In this document: piece by piece, positions 18,199 through 26,188 of the stretch | How the letters are laid out: each line of letters begins with the position of its first letter | Numbering within the stretch: position 1 is the first letter of the stretch | NCBI RefSeq assembly: GCF_008711325.1 | Contig: NZ_VXDB01000014.1 | Span: 80,278 to 144,277 of the forward strand | Source: Roseibium sediminis | Lineage (GTDB): Bacteria > Pseudomonadota > Alphaproteobacteria > Rhizobiales > Stappiaceae | Reading direction: 5' to 3' | Length of the DNA stretch: 64,000 bases | The notes under the pieces: generated by a model | Seen by the model: the letters and a program-made list of their open reading frames with translations, nothing else | The model's database searches: none | Told to the model about the DNA's origin: nothing | Position numbers and translations under genes: made by a program

Positions 18199-19397
18199 GG
18201 TTTTACAAAACTCCATTGTGTGACCGGCATGAGTGGTCGCCAGCCGGTCAACCCGCCAACAGCGCTTGCGCGATGGACAGAAAGCCGGGTCAGCTCACCG
18301 CCAAACTCCTGCCAGGCTTGCTGAAGCACCGCTTCGCCCTCCAGTGTCACCGCGTTGGCGACCAGCCGTCCGCCGGACTTCAGAGCCTTGTGGCAGGTTT
18401 GAACGAGGCCATCTGTCGTCAAACCGCCACCGATGAAGATCGCATCCGGCGCAGGCAGGCCGTCCAGACCGTCCGGGGCAGCGGTATTGCGCACATCAAA
18501 CTGGGGAACACCGAGTTCAAGCGCATTTAGATCTGCCATCTGACGACGCTCGTCATGCGGCTCAAGACCAATGGCCTTTCCGCGAGGCGATGCCCGCAGC
18601 CATTCGATCCCGACGGACCCGCACCCGGCACCGATATCCCAGAGTGTTGCTCCGGGGTGGGGCTGAAGAGCGGCCAGCGTGACAGCGCGGATTTCGCGCT
18701 TGGTCATCTTGCCGTCGTGATGAAAGGCATCATCGGCTAGGCCAGGCGTCTGGTGCAGGAACCTTGCCCCGGCAAGCGGTTTCAGCTCGATGGCCAGCGT
18801 GTGAAAATCGGCTACGTCTTCCCGCCAGCCTTCTGCAGAACCTTCCACGATCCGCTCTGCGTCTCCGCCCATATGCTCCAGAACAGTCATGCGAGAGGGG
18901 CCGTATCCGGCATCCGTCAATATATCGGCAACCCGCGCAGGAGTTTCGCTGTTGCTGGTCAAGGCAAGAATACGCGCGCCCGGATAAAGCACCGTCTTCA
19001 AGGTTTCCACCGGGCGACCGTGCAGGGAAATGCAGTCGCAGTCTTGCACCGCCCAGCCAAGGCGACTGGCTGCCAGCTGGAAGGCGGAGAGGGAAGGCAG
19101 CACGCGCATCTCGGATGCCGGAAAATGCCTTGCCAGTGTCGAACCAATTCCGAACCATTGCGGGTCGCCGGTCGCCAGAATGGCAACCTTTTGTCCGCGA
19201 AGCGCTTTTAGATGGTCATAAACCGCGGAGAACGGGCTTGGCCATGTTCGCTGTTCGCCGGAAACAGGACCAATCAGCTCGAAATGCCGTGCCCCGCCAT
19301 AGATGACATTTGCCGTTGAAAGCAGATGTCGGGCGGCAGACGAAAGCGAGCCATCCTCGCCAATGCCGATGAGGCTCAACCATTTTCCGGACGTCAT
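18195..19397 (-). CDS. cobL: Precorrin-6Y C5,15-methyltransferase (decarboxylating) CobL
   Basis: The 400-residue protein is the two-domain CobL. The N-terminal CbiE-like C-5 methylase (LSLIGIGEDGSLSSAARHL, ILATGDPQWFGIGS) is followed by a CbiT-like C-15 methylase and decarboxylase with a class I SAM motif (LWDIGAGCGSVGIEWLR) at about residue 257-273. It methylates C-5 and C-15 and decarboxylates the acetate side chain. The start ATG overlaps the stop of the small upstream frame by four bases. Confidence 0.93.
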   Translation of the reverse strand: MTSGKWLSLIGIGEDGSLSSAARHLLSTANVIYGGARHFELIGPVSGEQRTWPSPFSAVYDHLKALRGQKVAILATGDPQWFGIGSTLARHFPASEMRVLPSLSAFQLAASRLGWAVQDCDCISLHGRPVETLKTVLYPGARILALTSNSETPARVADILTDAGYGPSRMTVLEHMGGDAERIVEGSAEGWREDVADFHTLAIELKPLAGARFLHQTPGLADDAFHHDGKMTKREIRAVTLAALQPHPGATLWDIGAGCGSVGIEWLRASPRGKAIGLEPHDERRQMADLNALELGVPQFDVRNTAAPDGLDGLPAPDAIFIGGGLTTDGLVQTCHKALKSGGRLVANAVTLEGEAVLQQAWQEFGGELTRLSVHRASAVGGLTGWRPLMPVTQWSFVKP

Positions 19398-19606
19398 GAT
19401 TTCCGCTCCAGATTGAACGGTTTAATGGCGGGTTTTGTAGCGAGTTCTTCTGTCTTGCCTTCAGAGGAAGGTTGAACGCCGCGTTTTCCGCGGGACTTGT
19501 GATGGGCTTTCGGGTCCTCGCCGGGCGCGGCAGGTGTTCCGCCATGGGAGCGGAAACCGTAGGACTTGAGCGGCTTGCCGGTCTTGATGGACTTTCTCTC
19601 GCTCAT
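19394..19606 (-). CDS. Small basic protein of unknown function inside the cobalamin operon
   Basis: This 70-residue frame overlaps cobH upstream and cobL downstream by four bases each (ATGA at both ends). Translational coupling of this kind strongly suggests that it is a real gene. The protein is hydrophilic and rich in Lys, Ser, Gly and Pro, with no signal peptide or membrane segment and no motif that I recognise. It looks intrinsically disordered. I infer only a role linked to corrin synthesis, from its position between cobH and cobL. Confidence 0.65.
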   Translation of the reverse strand: MSERKSIKTGKPLKSYGFRSHGGTPAAPGEDPKAHHKSRGKRGVQPSSEGKTEELATKPAIKPFNLERKS

Positions 19607-20268
19607 GCACGTTCCTCCGGCAAGCCCGCTGCAAGCGCATTCACGGCGGCCGCTGCAATGGCTGATCCGCCGCGCCGTCCTTTCAGCGCCAGAAAGGGCA
19701 AATCAAGCATGTTGGCGGCTAGGGCGTCCTTGGACTCCGCCGCGCCAACGAACCCCACCGGAAAACCCAAAACCGCGGCAGGTTTCGGCGCACCCTTTTC
19801 GATCATTTCCAGAAGATGGAAGAGCGCAGTTGGGGCATTGCCGATGGCAACCACGGCGCCATCCAGATGCGCGCGCCAATGTTCAACAGCCGCGGCAGAC
19901 CGGGTGGTTCCGATCGACTGCGCAAGTGCCGGCACGTCTTCCCGATTGAGGGTGCAGATGACCTGATTGTTTGCAGGCAGGTGCCTTGGAATGATCCCGT
20001 GCACCACCATCTCCACATCGCAGAGCACAGGCGCGCCCTTCGTCAATGCATCATGTGCGATTTCGGCTACCCCGTCAGACCACATCAGGTCATGGGGAAT
20101 ATCCGTCATCCCGCAGGCATGGATCAGGCGAACCGCCACTGGCTGCAGGGCCGGTGGCAGGATGCCAAGATCAGCTTCGGCCCGGACGATCGAAAAGGAC
20201 TGCCGGTAAATCGCGGCAGGATCCTTTTCATACGCAAATGAGCCGGTGCCCGCGTCGTCCGATATCAC
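19603..20268 (-). CDS. cobH: Precorrin-8X methylmutase CobH (CbiC)
   Basis: The 221-residue enzyme moves the methyl group from C-11 to C-12, giving (cobalt-)hydrogenobyrinate/cobyrinate. The family hallmark RLIHACGMTDI near residue 47-57 carries the catalytic histidine. GNAPTALFHLLEMI and PVGFVGAAESK are also typical. Translation starts at a GTG overlapping the cbiX stop (GTGA). Length matches the family (about 210-220). Confidence 0.94.
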   Translation of the reverse strand: MISDDAGTGSFAYEKDPAAIYRQSFSIVRAEADLGILPPALQPVAVRLIHACGMTDIPHDLMWSDGVAEIAHDALTKGAPVLCDVEMVVHGIIPRHLPANNQVICTLNREDVPALAQSIGTTRSAAAVEHWRAHLDGAVVAIGNAPTALFHLLEMIEKGAPKPAAVLGFPVGFVGAAESKDALAANMLDLPFLALKGRRGGSAIAAAAVNALAAGLPEERA

Positions 20269-21488
20269 CCGTTCTTGTCCATTGACTTGGGTCCAAGCGG
20301 GTGATCCGCATGGGGGTAAGGGTGATGATGGTGATCGTGCCCATGCCCGTGATCATGCGAATGCCCGTGATCATGCGAATGCCCGTGATCATGCGAATGA
20401 ACGTGATGATGCCCATGATCGTGCGAATGGCCGTGGTCATGCCCGTGGTCATGATGGTGATGATCATGGCTGTGGTGATCATGCCCGTGCCCGTGCCCGT
20501 GCCCGTGATGGTCATGGTGATGATGATGACCGCCCTTGCGCACTTCCTTCTCGCAGGCCCCGGTGCAGATCTCGTCGCACAGCTTGCATTCCGCTTCCGC
20601 GCCAAGACCTTCCACATGATGGTGGTGGCTTTCCTGCGCCAGGCCGATTTCTGCCTCAAAGCCAAGCACCTGCTCGCGGTACTTGCACATCTGGCAGTTC
20701 ATCAGGTTCTGGCCTTCCAGAATCTCGGTCACCCGGTCCGCCATCGTGTCAATCACTTGCGGGTGGTCGTTGAGATAGCCTGCCTTAAGGAACTCGATCT
20801 CCGGGTGAGCGGCGGCAACTTCATCTGTCGCTGTATAGATCCGCTGCACCAGAACGCCGGTGAAGAGGAAGTAGGGGAAGACGATAATGCGCTTGTAACC
20901 AAGTTTGGCTGCATGCTCGAGGCCCGGTGTTACAAGCGGAAAGGTGACACCGGAGTAGCAGGTTTCTGCCCATCCAAAGCCGAACCCTTCCCAAAGGAGG
21001 CGGGTGATTTTGGCCACGTTGGAATTGGCATCGGGATCCGACGCTCCGCGTCCGACAACCATCAACAAGGTTTCATGCAGCGGAATGTCGCTCTCGGCAG
21101 CGTCAATGGCTTCCTGAATGCGTGCCCCGGCGGCGCGCACCATGCGCATGTCGACGGCAAGTTCGCGGCCATAGGTGATCTTCATACCCGGGTTCTGGGC
21201 CTGATAGGTATTCAGGACAGAAGGAATGTCGTTCTTGGCATGACCAGCGGCAAAGAGCATGCCCGGCACAGCCAGAACATGCGTGCAGCCCTTGTCCTTA
21301 AGCTTGTCGAGGCCGTCCTTGATGACCGGATTGGCAAATTCAAGATAGCCATATTCAACAGGCCAGCCGGGAAAACGGGCCGTCAGCCCCTCGGCCAATT
21401 GAGCGAACTGCTTCACGGCGCCCTTGTTGCGGCTGCCGTGACCACAGATCATCAGGCCGAGTTTCTCGCCCGTGTGTCTGTAACTCAT
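20265..21488 (-). CDS. cbiX: Sirohydrochlorin cobaltochelatase CbiX (long, His-rich type)
   Basis: The 407-residue protein inserts Co2+ into sirohydrochlorin or precorrin-2. Two CbiX halves are present: the first starts LGLMICGHGSRNKGAV, and the second has LLMVVGRGASDPDANSN and a metal-site segment around FPYFLFTGVLVQR. After about residue 260 come two Cys motifs, MNCQMCKYRE and CKLCDEICTGAC, likely an iron-sulfur site as described for long CbiX proteins. A tail of about 80 residues consists mainly of His, Asp, Gly and Ser and probably stores or delivers cobalt. The tail is encoded partly by tandem 18-base repeats. It overlaps its neighbours by four bases at each end. It marks the cobalt-early pathway. 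Confidence 0.93.
   Translation of the reverse strand: MSYRHTGEKLGLMICGHGSRNKGAVKQFAQLAEGLTARFPGWPVEYGYLEFANPVIKDGLDKLKDKGCTHVLAVPGMLFAAGHAKNDIPSVLNTYQAQNPGMKITYGRELAVDMRMVRAAGARIQEAIDAAESDIPLHETLLMVVGRGASDPDANSNVAKITRLLWEGFGFGWAETCYSGVTFPLVTPGLEHAAKLGYKRIIVFPYFLFTGVLVQRIYTATDEVAAAHPEIEFLKAGYLNDHPQVIDTMADRVTEILEGQNLMNCQMCKYREQVLGFEAEIGLAQESHHHHVEGLGAEAECKLCDEICTGACEKEVRKGGHHHHHDHHGHGHGHGHDHHSHDHHHHDHGHDHGHSHDHGHHHVHSHDHGHSHDHGHSHDHGHGHDHHHHPYPHADHPLGPKSMDKNG
20343..20396. repeat. Three perfect 18-base tandem repeats encoding SHDHGH units of CbiX
   Basis: Three identical 18-base units occupy 20343-20360, 20361-20378 and 20379-20396. Read on the minus strand, each encodes a His-Asp-Gly-Ser hexapeptide of the metal-binding tail. 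Degenerate copies flank them. The repeat could expand or contract by slippage in units of six residues without breaking the frame. Confidence 0.9.
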
Positions 21489-21718
21489 TGGGCTGCCTCG
21501 GTGTCCGCATCTGCAGTTTCGCCTTCCGGCTTTTCATCCTGCTTCTTGCGGGTCTTCGTGGCGACGATGGCTGCGACTGCAGCAGCAGCGGCCAGTGCGC
21601 CCATGGCAATCCAGTGCGAATGGCCGGCAAGTTCGCCGACATGCCCTGCATGGGCATGGGCAAAACCTGGCAAAAGGGCAGCTGCGGCCATGGTGGCCAG
21701 ACCGGTTACGTTTTTCAA
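21485..21718 (-). CDS. Small secreted/membrane protein heading the cobalamin run (DUF6732-like)
   Basis: I start this at the TTG at 21718 because GGGAGAGAC lies immediately upstream. An ATG at 21748 would put charged residues before the signal peptide. The 77-residue product has a signal-like helix (MKNVTGLATMAAAALLPG), a His-rich segment AHAHAGHVGELAGHSHW, a second hydrophobic helix and an acidic tail. This resembles small proteins found next to cobalt or cobalamin genes, which I recall as DUF6732; that name needs a profile search. The His residues near the outer face suggest metal binding. Its stop overlaps the cbiX start, so it is coupled to the operon. Confidence 0.7.
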   Translation of the reverse strand: MKNVTGLATMAAAALLPGFAHAHAGHVGELAGHSHWIAMGALAAAAAVAAIVATKTRKKQDEKPEGETADADTEAAQ

Positions 21719-21739
21719 AGGTGTCTCTCCCTGCTCATT

Positions 21740-21758
21740 CCGGCTCACGGAGAGCCGG
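21740..21758 (-). promoter_or_regulatory. Leader hairpin just upstream of the cobalamin-operon ribosome-binding site
   Basis: CCGGCTC at 21740-21746 pairs with GAGCCGG at 21752-21758 across a five-base loop. It sits about 10 bases upstream of the GGGAGAGAC ribosome-binding site and could influence translation initiation. No T-run follows, so it is not a terminator. Confidence 0.35.
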
Positions 21759-22029
21759 TCGCATCACATGGTTCAAGTGGAGGCCCGGCAGGAGAGAAAG
21801 CGGGCACAGCTGACCTGCGGCACATTGCAGGAAGCAGAACCTGTGACAGCTCCGGAGTTGGTCCCCGAATTGGGTCAACCTCAGCCAGAATCGCTTTCAG
21901 TCCCTCAAGGGACGCCGTCGAATTCCGGCAACCTAGAGAACGGAGCCTGCTGGATCAAGCACGAAAACGACATGGAAAGGCAGCGGTGCGGTAAGCGGGC
22001 TCGCCAGCGCGCCTTTCCCGGCGAAATGC
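21759..22029 (-). other. Untranslated leader region of the cobalamin operon
   Basis: About 270 bases separate the Hsp70-like stop from the first cobalamin-operon gene and hold no supportable gene. A cobalamin riboswitch is expected here in this kind of bacterium. I see only fragments that resemble one, such as an AACTCCGGAGCTGTCAC stretch on the minus strand, and I do not find the conserved B12 box. A GCCCG/CGGGC inverted repeat lies at 21783-21805. The region is probably structured, but I cannot assign it to a riboswitch class. Confidence 0.4.
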
Positions 22030-23319
22030 CTATTGCACGGCCCAGGCTGCGGCATCTTCGCGCGTGCCGATCATGGCCAGCCCCTTTGCGACGGAGGTCA
22101 GCTCTTCACCGCCCGACAAACGGCTCGCTCCAAACCGGGTCTCGAACTGTCGGCGCAAGGCCGGAACGAAGGAGGTGCCGCCGGTCATGAAAACATGATC
22201 GATATCTCCATCTGTAAGACCAGCTTCCTGAATGGTCTTGTCGAGGGCCTGATCCATGCGTTGAAGGTCCGGAGCGATCCACTCCTCGAAGTCGCTGCGG
22301 GAAACCGTTGCGACAAAATCTTTTCCAAGAGGCGCAAATCTGAGTTCCGCCTGATCCTCGCTGGAGAGGGCGGCCTTGGTCGTCGAAACAGACTTGAACA
22401 GGGGGTAACCCTGATCTTCCTCGACCAGCTCGATGAACAGCTCGATCTTTTCCTGATCATCGCAGTAGCGCAGCAGCTTCTTCAGTTCCTTGTAGTCATT
22501 GGAGGTCTTGAAGATCGACAACAGGTGCCAGCGCGCGAAGTTGGTGAAGAGGTTCGGCGGAACCTCCAGTGTTTTGCCCATACTGGAATAGGTCGTGCCC
22601 TTGCCGATTTCCGGAAGGATGACCTTTTCCAGAATGCGGTAGTCGAAAGTGTCTCCGGCAATGCCGACACCGCCGCGCCCCAGCGGATCTGCAGACAGGA
22701 CATCGCCCTCCTTGCGGAATCGCATCAGGGAGTAGTCGGTCGTGCCACCGCCAAAATCGGCGACAAGAACAGTTGCGTCCTTCTCCAGCCGATCGGCAAA
22801 GGAAAACGCCGCACCAACGGGTTCATAGACAAAGAGCACGTCTTCCACGCCGAGGCGGTTCAGTGTCTCGCGGTAACGGGCCATGGCAAGTGTCTCGTCG
22901 GGAACATTGCCAGCAAAGACCACTGGCCGCCCGACGACGACGCGGGTGCCTTGTGGAAACAGGGGCGCACCATGATGGTCCCCTGCCTTGCGCAGGAAGG
23001 TTTCCATCAGGTCCTCAAACTCAAAACGTGTCCCGAAGACGCCGGTGCCATTGAATAGGCTGCTGGCGACGAAGGTCTTCAGCGACTGGATGAACCGCAC
23101 GTCGTCCAGGCTTTCCAGAAAGGCACGAATGGCCCAGGGACCAATGGCTGCCTCCGGGCGCCGTTGCGGGCCGCGGTCAATGAAACTGAGCACCGTTGGA
23201 AGGCTCGCAAAAGCCTCGTCTCCAGCGCCAAGCTGGACCGGAGTAAGGGTGCGTTCGCTGTTCCCGCTCACCATCACCGTGTTGGACGTTCCAAAATCGA
23301 GTCCGAGGGCCAGCGCCAT
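22030..23319 (-). CDS. Hsp70-family (YegD-like) ATPase without substrate-binding domain
   Basis: The ATG at 23319 has GGAGAA upstream and directly begins the nucleotide-binding domain; a start at 23346 would add nine non-homologous residues. The 429-residue protein shows the Hsp70 phosphate 1 loop GLDFGTSNT, the phosphate 2 loop VADFGGGTTDYS and the adenosine motif VFMTGGTSFVPALRR. No DnaK peptide-binding beta domain follows, which fits YegD-like Hsp70 relatives. Its client or role is unknown. It lies upstream of the cobalamin operon on the same strand, but the 270-base gap argues for separate control. Confidence 0.85.
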   Translation of the reverse strand: MALALGLDFGTSNTVMVSGNSERTLTPVQLGAGDEAFASLPTVLSFIDRGPQRRPEAAIGPWAIRAFLESLDDVRFIQSLKTFVASSLFNGTGVFGTRFEFEDLMETFLRKAGDHHGAPLFPQGTRVVVGRPVVFAGNVPDETLAMARYRETLNRLGVEDVLFVYEPVGAAFSFADRLEKDATVLVADFGGGTTDYSLMRFRKEGDVLSADPLGRGGVGIAGDTFDYRILEKVILPEIGKGTTYSSMGKTLEVPPNLFTNFARWHLLSIFKTSNDYKELKKLLRYCDDQEKIELFIELVEEDQGYPLFKSVSTTKAALSSEDQAELRFAPLGKDFVATVSRSDFEEWIAPDLQRMDQALDKTIQEAGLTDGDIDHVFMTGGTSFVPALRRQFETRFGASRLSGGEELTSVAKGLAMIGTREDAAAWAVQ

Positions 23320-23464
23320 TTTGATTTCTCCAAGAAATGAGCGCACACCCGCCAGGCAAGGTGGCAGGCCGCGGGAAATTCAGGATGTGTCCAGAAACGG
23401 GGACGGCGTTCCTAGACTGATTGCAGGCAAAGGGCAATTGTCTTTTCCTGAAAATTCCTTCGGT

Positions 23465-23482
23465 AGCGAACGTGAATTCGCT
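23465..23482. promoter_or_regulatory. Inverted repeat AGCGAA-N6-TTCGCT between Hsp70-like and DUF2946 genes
   Basis: A perfect 6-6-6 inverted repeat lies in the 235-base divergent region, about 75 bases before the DUF2946 start. It could be an operator for either gene. The rest of the gap holds nothing I can identify. Confidence 0.25.
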
Positions 23483-23554
23483 CGCCTTCATGTTGCAGGC
23501 GGTTTTCGTTTTGGCTAGTCAGCTGCATCCAGAGAGGATGAGGGTGCGGTCTCC

Positions 23555-23959
23555 GTGACAGGTGCAGGCAAAAAATGGCGGTCGATTGCAGGAGCGTTGC
23601 TCCTGTTGCCGATGCTGTTGTCTGCTGTCATCCCGCAGGGCTTCATGCCCACAACGACAGAAGATGGCTACATTTCTGTCACACTTTGTACGACCGAGGG
23701 CTTGCGCACCGTTCTTTTGAACGAAGAAGGCGCCGAGGTCTCTCCGGCAAAGGGGCAGGACCTCCCGGAGAACCAGAGGCGAGCGGGCGAGCACTGCCTG
23801 TTTGCTGCAACTGTCGCACTGTCCCTGCCCGAACAGGTTCGGTTCCAGGCCCCTCTGGAACTGGTTTCTGTTTCCCTCGAACAGCTGACTGATTTCGATC
23901 TTTCTCCGCAGGGCCCGATCCTGCCGATAGGTGCCCGCGCACCACCTGCCTCCGCCTGA
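23555..23959 (+). CDS. DUF2946-like small secreted protein
   Basis: The 134-residue product starts at a GTG and has an N-terminal hydrophobic helix (AGALLLLPMLLSAVIPQGFMP). The PxGFMP, VTLCT and GEHCLFA segments are features I associate with the DUF2946 family. Such genes often sit with PepSY or TonB-receptor genes tied to copper or iron handling, and here a PepSY protein follows 84 bases downstream. Two cysteines in conserved positions may bind metal. Function is not established. Confidence 0.65.
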   Translation: MTGAGKKWRSIAGALLLLPMLLSAVIPQGFMPTTTEDGYISVTLCTTEGLRTVLLNEEGAEVSPAKGQDLPENQRRAGEHCLFAATVALSLPEQVRFQAPLELVSVSLEQLTDFDLSPQGPILPIGARAPPASA

Positions 23960-24043
23960 TCTCAAACAATCCCAGAATGAAAACAGGTTTTCGGGACCGG
24001 AGCTGTCATATATGCGCCGAGTGTCCCGACATGGAGACAAACA

Positions 24044-25447
24044 ATGGCACCCCAAGAGCTGCCTGCGCAGTCGGCTGCGCCCACCAAGGACATGTTCTAT
24101 CGCGCTGCATGGCGTTGGCATTTTTACGCGGGGCTTTTCGTTGCCCCGTTCATGATCATCCTCGCCGTAACGGGCATGATGATGATGTATATCGGCTATT
24201 TCGATGGCCGGGACGGCGAGAAGATCACTGTTCCGGTCGGCGTGGAACGGCTGGCAGTCTCGGAGCAGGCTGCCGCCGCGCTCGCCTCTATCCAGGACAG
24301 TTCTCTGGTGGAGTGGCTGAAGCCGCGAACCGATGCGAATGTTTCTGTCTTCCGTGTCCGCCATGGAGACTTTCAGTCCATGGTTGCGGTCGATCCCTAT
24401 ACCGGGGACGTAGTTGATACCTGGGTTCGCCGGGACGGCTGGTACGACTTTGCCGACGGCATCCACAGTGACCTGCTTCTGGGAACAACGGGGGACCGCA
24501 TTCTGGAGATAGCTGCCGGTTTCGGCATCGTGCTTGTGATCACGGGGCTCTATCTCTGGTGGCCGAGAGATCGCGGACTGCTGCGATCCCTTCTTCCGGA
24601 TCTTTCGAAACATGGACGTGAGAAATGGCGCGAGCTCCACGCGTCTTTCGGGATTTTGGTCTCTGTCTTCCTGATCTTGTTTCTGATTACCGGCATGTCG
24701 TGGACCGGTATCTGGGGCAGCAAGCTTGCTCAGGCGTGGAGCACCTTCCCGGCGGAAAAATGGAACAATGTGCCCCTTTCCGACGACACCCATGCCAGCA
24801 TGAACCACGGCAACCTGTCGGATGTCCCATGGGCGCTTGAGCAGACCCCAATGCCGGCTTCCGGCTCGGATGTTGGTGTGACCGGGACGCCTGCTGGTCA
24901 GCCGGTAAACATTGATACTGTCGCGGCTCTGGCAGGCCAGTTAGGATTTGATGCAAGGTTCCGGGTCGCCTATCCACGCGGTTCAACCGGGGTCTGGACA
25001 ATCAATCAGGATACAATGAGTGCTGACGCGGAAGACCCGTTTGCTGACAAGACTGTTCATGTCGACAAGTATACCGGCAAGGTTCTGGCGGATGTCCGCT
25101 TTGCCGACTATTCGCTGGCCGGCAAGTCCATGGCGGTCGGCATTCCCATGCATATGGGGCTGATGGGGCTCTGGAACCTTGTGCTCAACACGCTGATCTG
25201 CCTTGTCGTGATCTTCCTGTCGATCAGTGGTTTGGTCATGTGGTGGGTCCGCCGACCGAAGGGAAGTGCGCTTCGGGTCTTTGCGCCAAAGACACCGGAA
25301 AACCTGCCGCACTGGCGCGGTGCGATGATCGTGATGCTGTTTGTTGCAATGGCATTCCCGCTTGTCGGCATCACGCTGATCGTGGTCCTCACACTGGACT
25401 ATCTGATTGTCAAACGCGTGCCGGCGCTGCGCCGGGCTTTCGCATGA
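24044..25447 (+). CDS. PepSY-associated TM helix protein (PiuB-like)
   Basis: The 467-residue inner-membrane protein has the layout of PepSY_TM proteins: helix 1 near residues 28-50, a periplasmic PepSY repeat around 75-125, helices near 150 and 210, a second periplasmic segment with a PepSY repeat (about 285-350), and two to three C-terminal helices. Related proteins support siderophore-iron reduction or copper handling. The start ATG follows GGAGACAAACA. No TonB receptor is present next to it in this window. A clear terminator follows. Confidence 0.82.
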   Translation: MAPQELPAQSAAPTKDMFYRAAWRWHFYAGLFVAPFMIILAVTGMMMMYIGYFDGRDGEKITVPVGVERLAVSEQAAAALASIQDSSLVEWLKPRTDANVSVFRVRHGDFQSMVAVDPYTGDVVDTWVRRDGWYDFADGIHSDLLLGTTGDRILEIAAGFGIVLVITGLYLWWPRDRGLLRSLLPDLSKHGREKWRELHASFGILVSVFLILFLITGMSWTGIWGSKLAQAWSTFPAEKWNNVPLSDDTHASMNHGNLSDVPWALEQTPMPASGSDVGVTGTPAGQPVNIDTVAALAGQLGFDARFRVAYPRGSTGVWTINQDTMSADAEDPFADKTVHVDKYTGKVLADVRFADYSLAGKSMAVGIPMHMGLMGLWNLVLNTLICLVVIFLSISGLVMWWVRRPKGSALRVFAPKTPENLPHWRGAMIVMLFVAMAFPLVGITLIVVLTLDYLIVKRVPALRRAFA

Positions 25448-25474
25448 TTTGACGACTGCACGGCCAAGGAAGGG

Positions 25475-25496
25475 CGCGGGACATCCCGCGTCTTTT
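25475..25496 (+). terminator. Rho-independent terminator after the PepSY gene
   Basis: CGCGGGA (25475-25481) and TCCCGCG (25484-25490) form a 7-bp stem with a two-base loop, followed by TCTTTT. It ends the DUF2946-PepSY transcript. Confidence 0.75.
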
Positions 25497-25606
25497 CGGT
25501 GGTCATGCGAGGGCATGTCGCTCGCGGGCCGGTTTGCCGTCGCAAGTGCCTTGTAACGCGCGCCAGGAAAGGGCTCTATAGTTAGGAAAGACCATTGGAG
25601 GGCGCC

Positions 25607-26125
25607 ATGACACAGTCACTCGTATTCACCGTTCTTGCCTCTGATCGCCCCGGCCTCGTGGAGCGTTTGGCAAAACTGATTGCCGATGTTGACGGCAATT
25701 GGGTGGAAAGTTCCATGGCCCGGCTTGGCGGCGAGTTCGCCGGTATCGTGAGCGCCGACATTCCCGATGACGCCGTGGATCAGCTGAAGGGCCAGCTTGC
25801 TGGGCTCTCTGACCAGGGGATCACGGTTTCCATCCGTTCGGAAGGAGCTGCAGCGGAAGAGGCGACGGGTACACGGGCCCATCTTGAAATCACGTCTCAG
25901 GACCATCCTGGAATTCTACGGGACGTCACCCAGGTTCTCGCCCGCCATCAGGTCAGCATCGAGCAACTGGAAACCTCTGTCGAACAGGGTTCGATGCAGG
26001 GTGGCGCCATGTTCCGCGCGTTTGCCGAGCTGCGTCTGCCAGACGGTGTGACACCTGAAATGCTCAGCGAAGCCCTGCACGAAACCGCAGGCGACCTGAT
26101 TGCGGATATTCATCCGGCAGAGTGA
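25607..26125 (+). CDS. Tandem ACT-domain protein, GcvR-like
   Basis: The 172-residue protein carries two ACT domains. The first starts SLVFTVLASDRPGLVERLAKL and the second around residues 90-165 contains DHPGILRDVTQVLARH. This layout matches the glycine cleavage regulator GcvR and related amino-acid sensors. The true start is the ATG at 25607, four codons into the open frame, because GGAGGG lies seven bases upstream. No gcv genes are visible, so the regulatory target is open. A strong terminator follows. Confidence 0.82.
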   Translation: MTQSLVFTVLASDRPGLVERLAKLIADVDGNWVESSMARLGGEFAGIVSADIPDDAVDQLKGQLAGLSDQGITVSIRSEGAAAEEATGTRAHLEITSQDHPGILRDVTQVLARHQVSIEQLETSVEQGSMQGGAMFRAFAELRLPDGVTPEMLSEALHETAGDLIADIHPAE

Positions 26126-26135
26126 CACTCATAAA

Positions 26136-26165
26136 AAAGGGCGGCGTGAAATCACGCCGCCCTTT
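26136..26165. terminator. Bidirectional rho-independent terminator
   Basis: GGGCGGCGTGA (26139-26149) pairs perfectly with TCACGCCGCCC (26152-26162) around a two-base loop, flanked by an A-run on the left and TTT on the right. It separates the convergent ACT-domain and alcohol dehydrogenase genes and can serve both. Confidence 0.9.
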
Positions 26166-26188
26166 CTCGAATCCACAGCGTGCCCGGG

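Noticed and set aside
20343..20396. CRISPR-like repeat
   Set aside because: The units are contiguous with no spacers and are in frame within the His-rich coding tail of cbiX.
21759..22029. Canonical cobalamin riboswitch
   Set aside because: I looked for the B12 box and the conserved core on the minus strand and saw only short partial matches. I list it as an open question rather than a feature.
20301..22190. A 629-codon open frame on the plus strand
   Set aside because: It is antisense to the cbiX His-rich tail and the operon leader, and its product is a run of Met, Val and Ile from the reversed repeats. The minus-strand genes have clear family matches and coupled starts.
23519..24808. A 429-codon minus-strand frame
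   Set aside because: It lies opposite the DUF2946 and PepSY genes, which have signal or membrane segments, proper ribosome-binding sites and a terminator; the antisense product is basic and without motifs.
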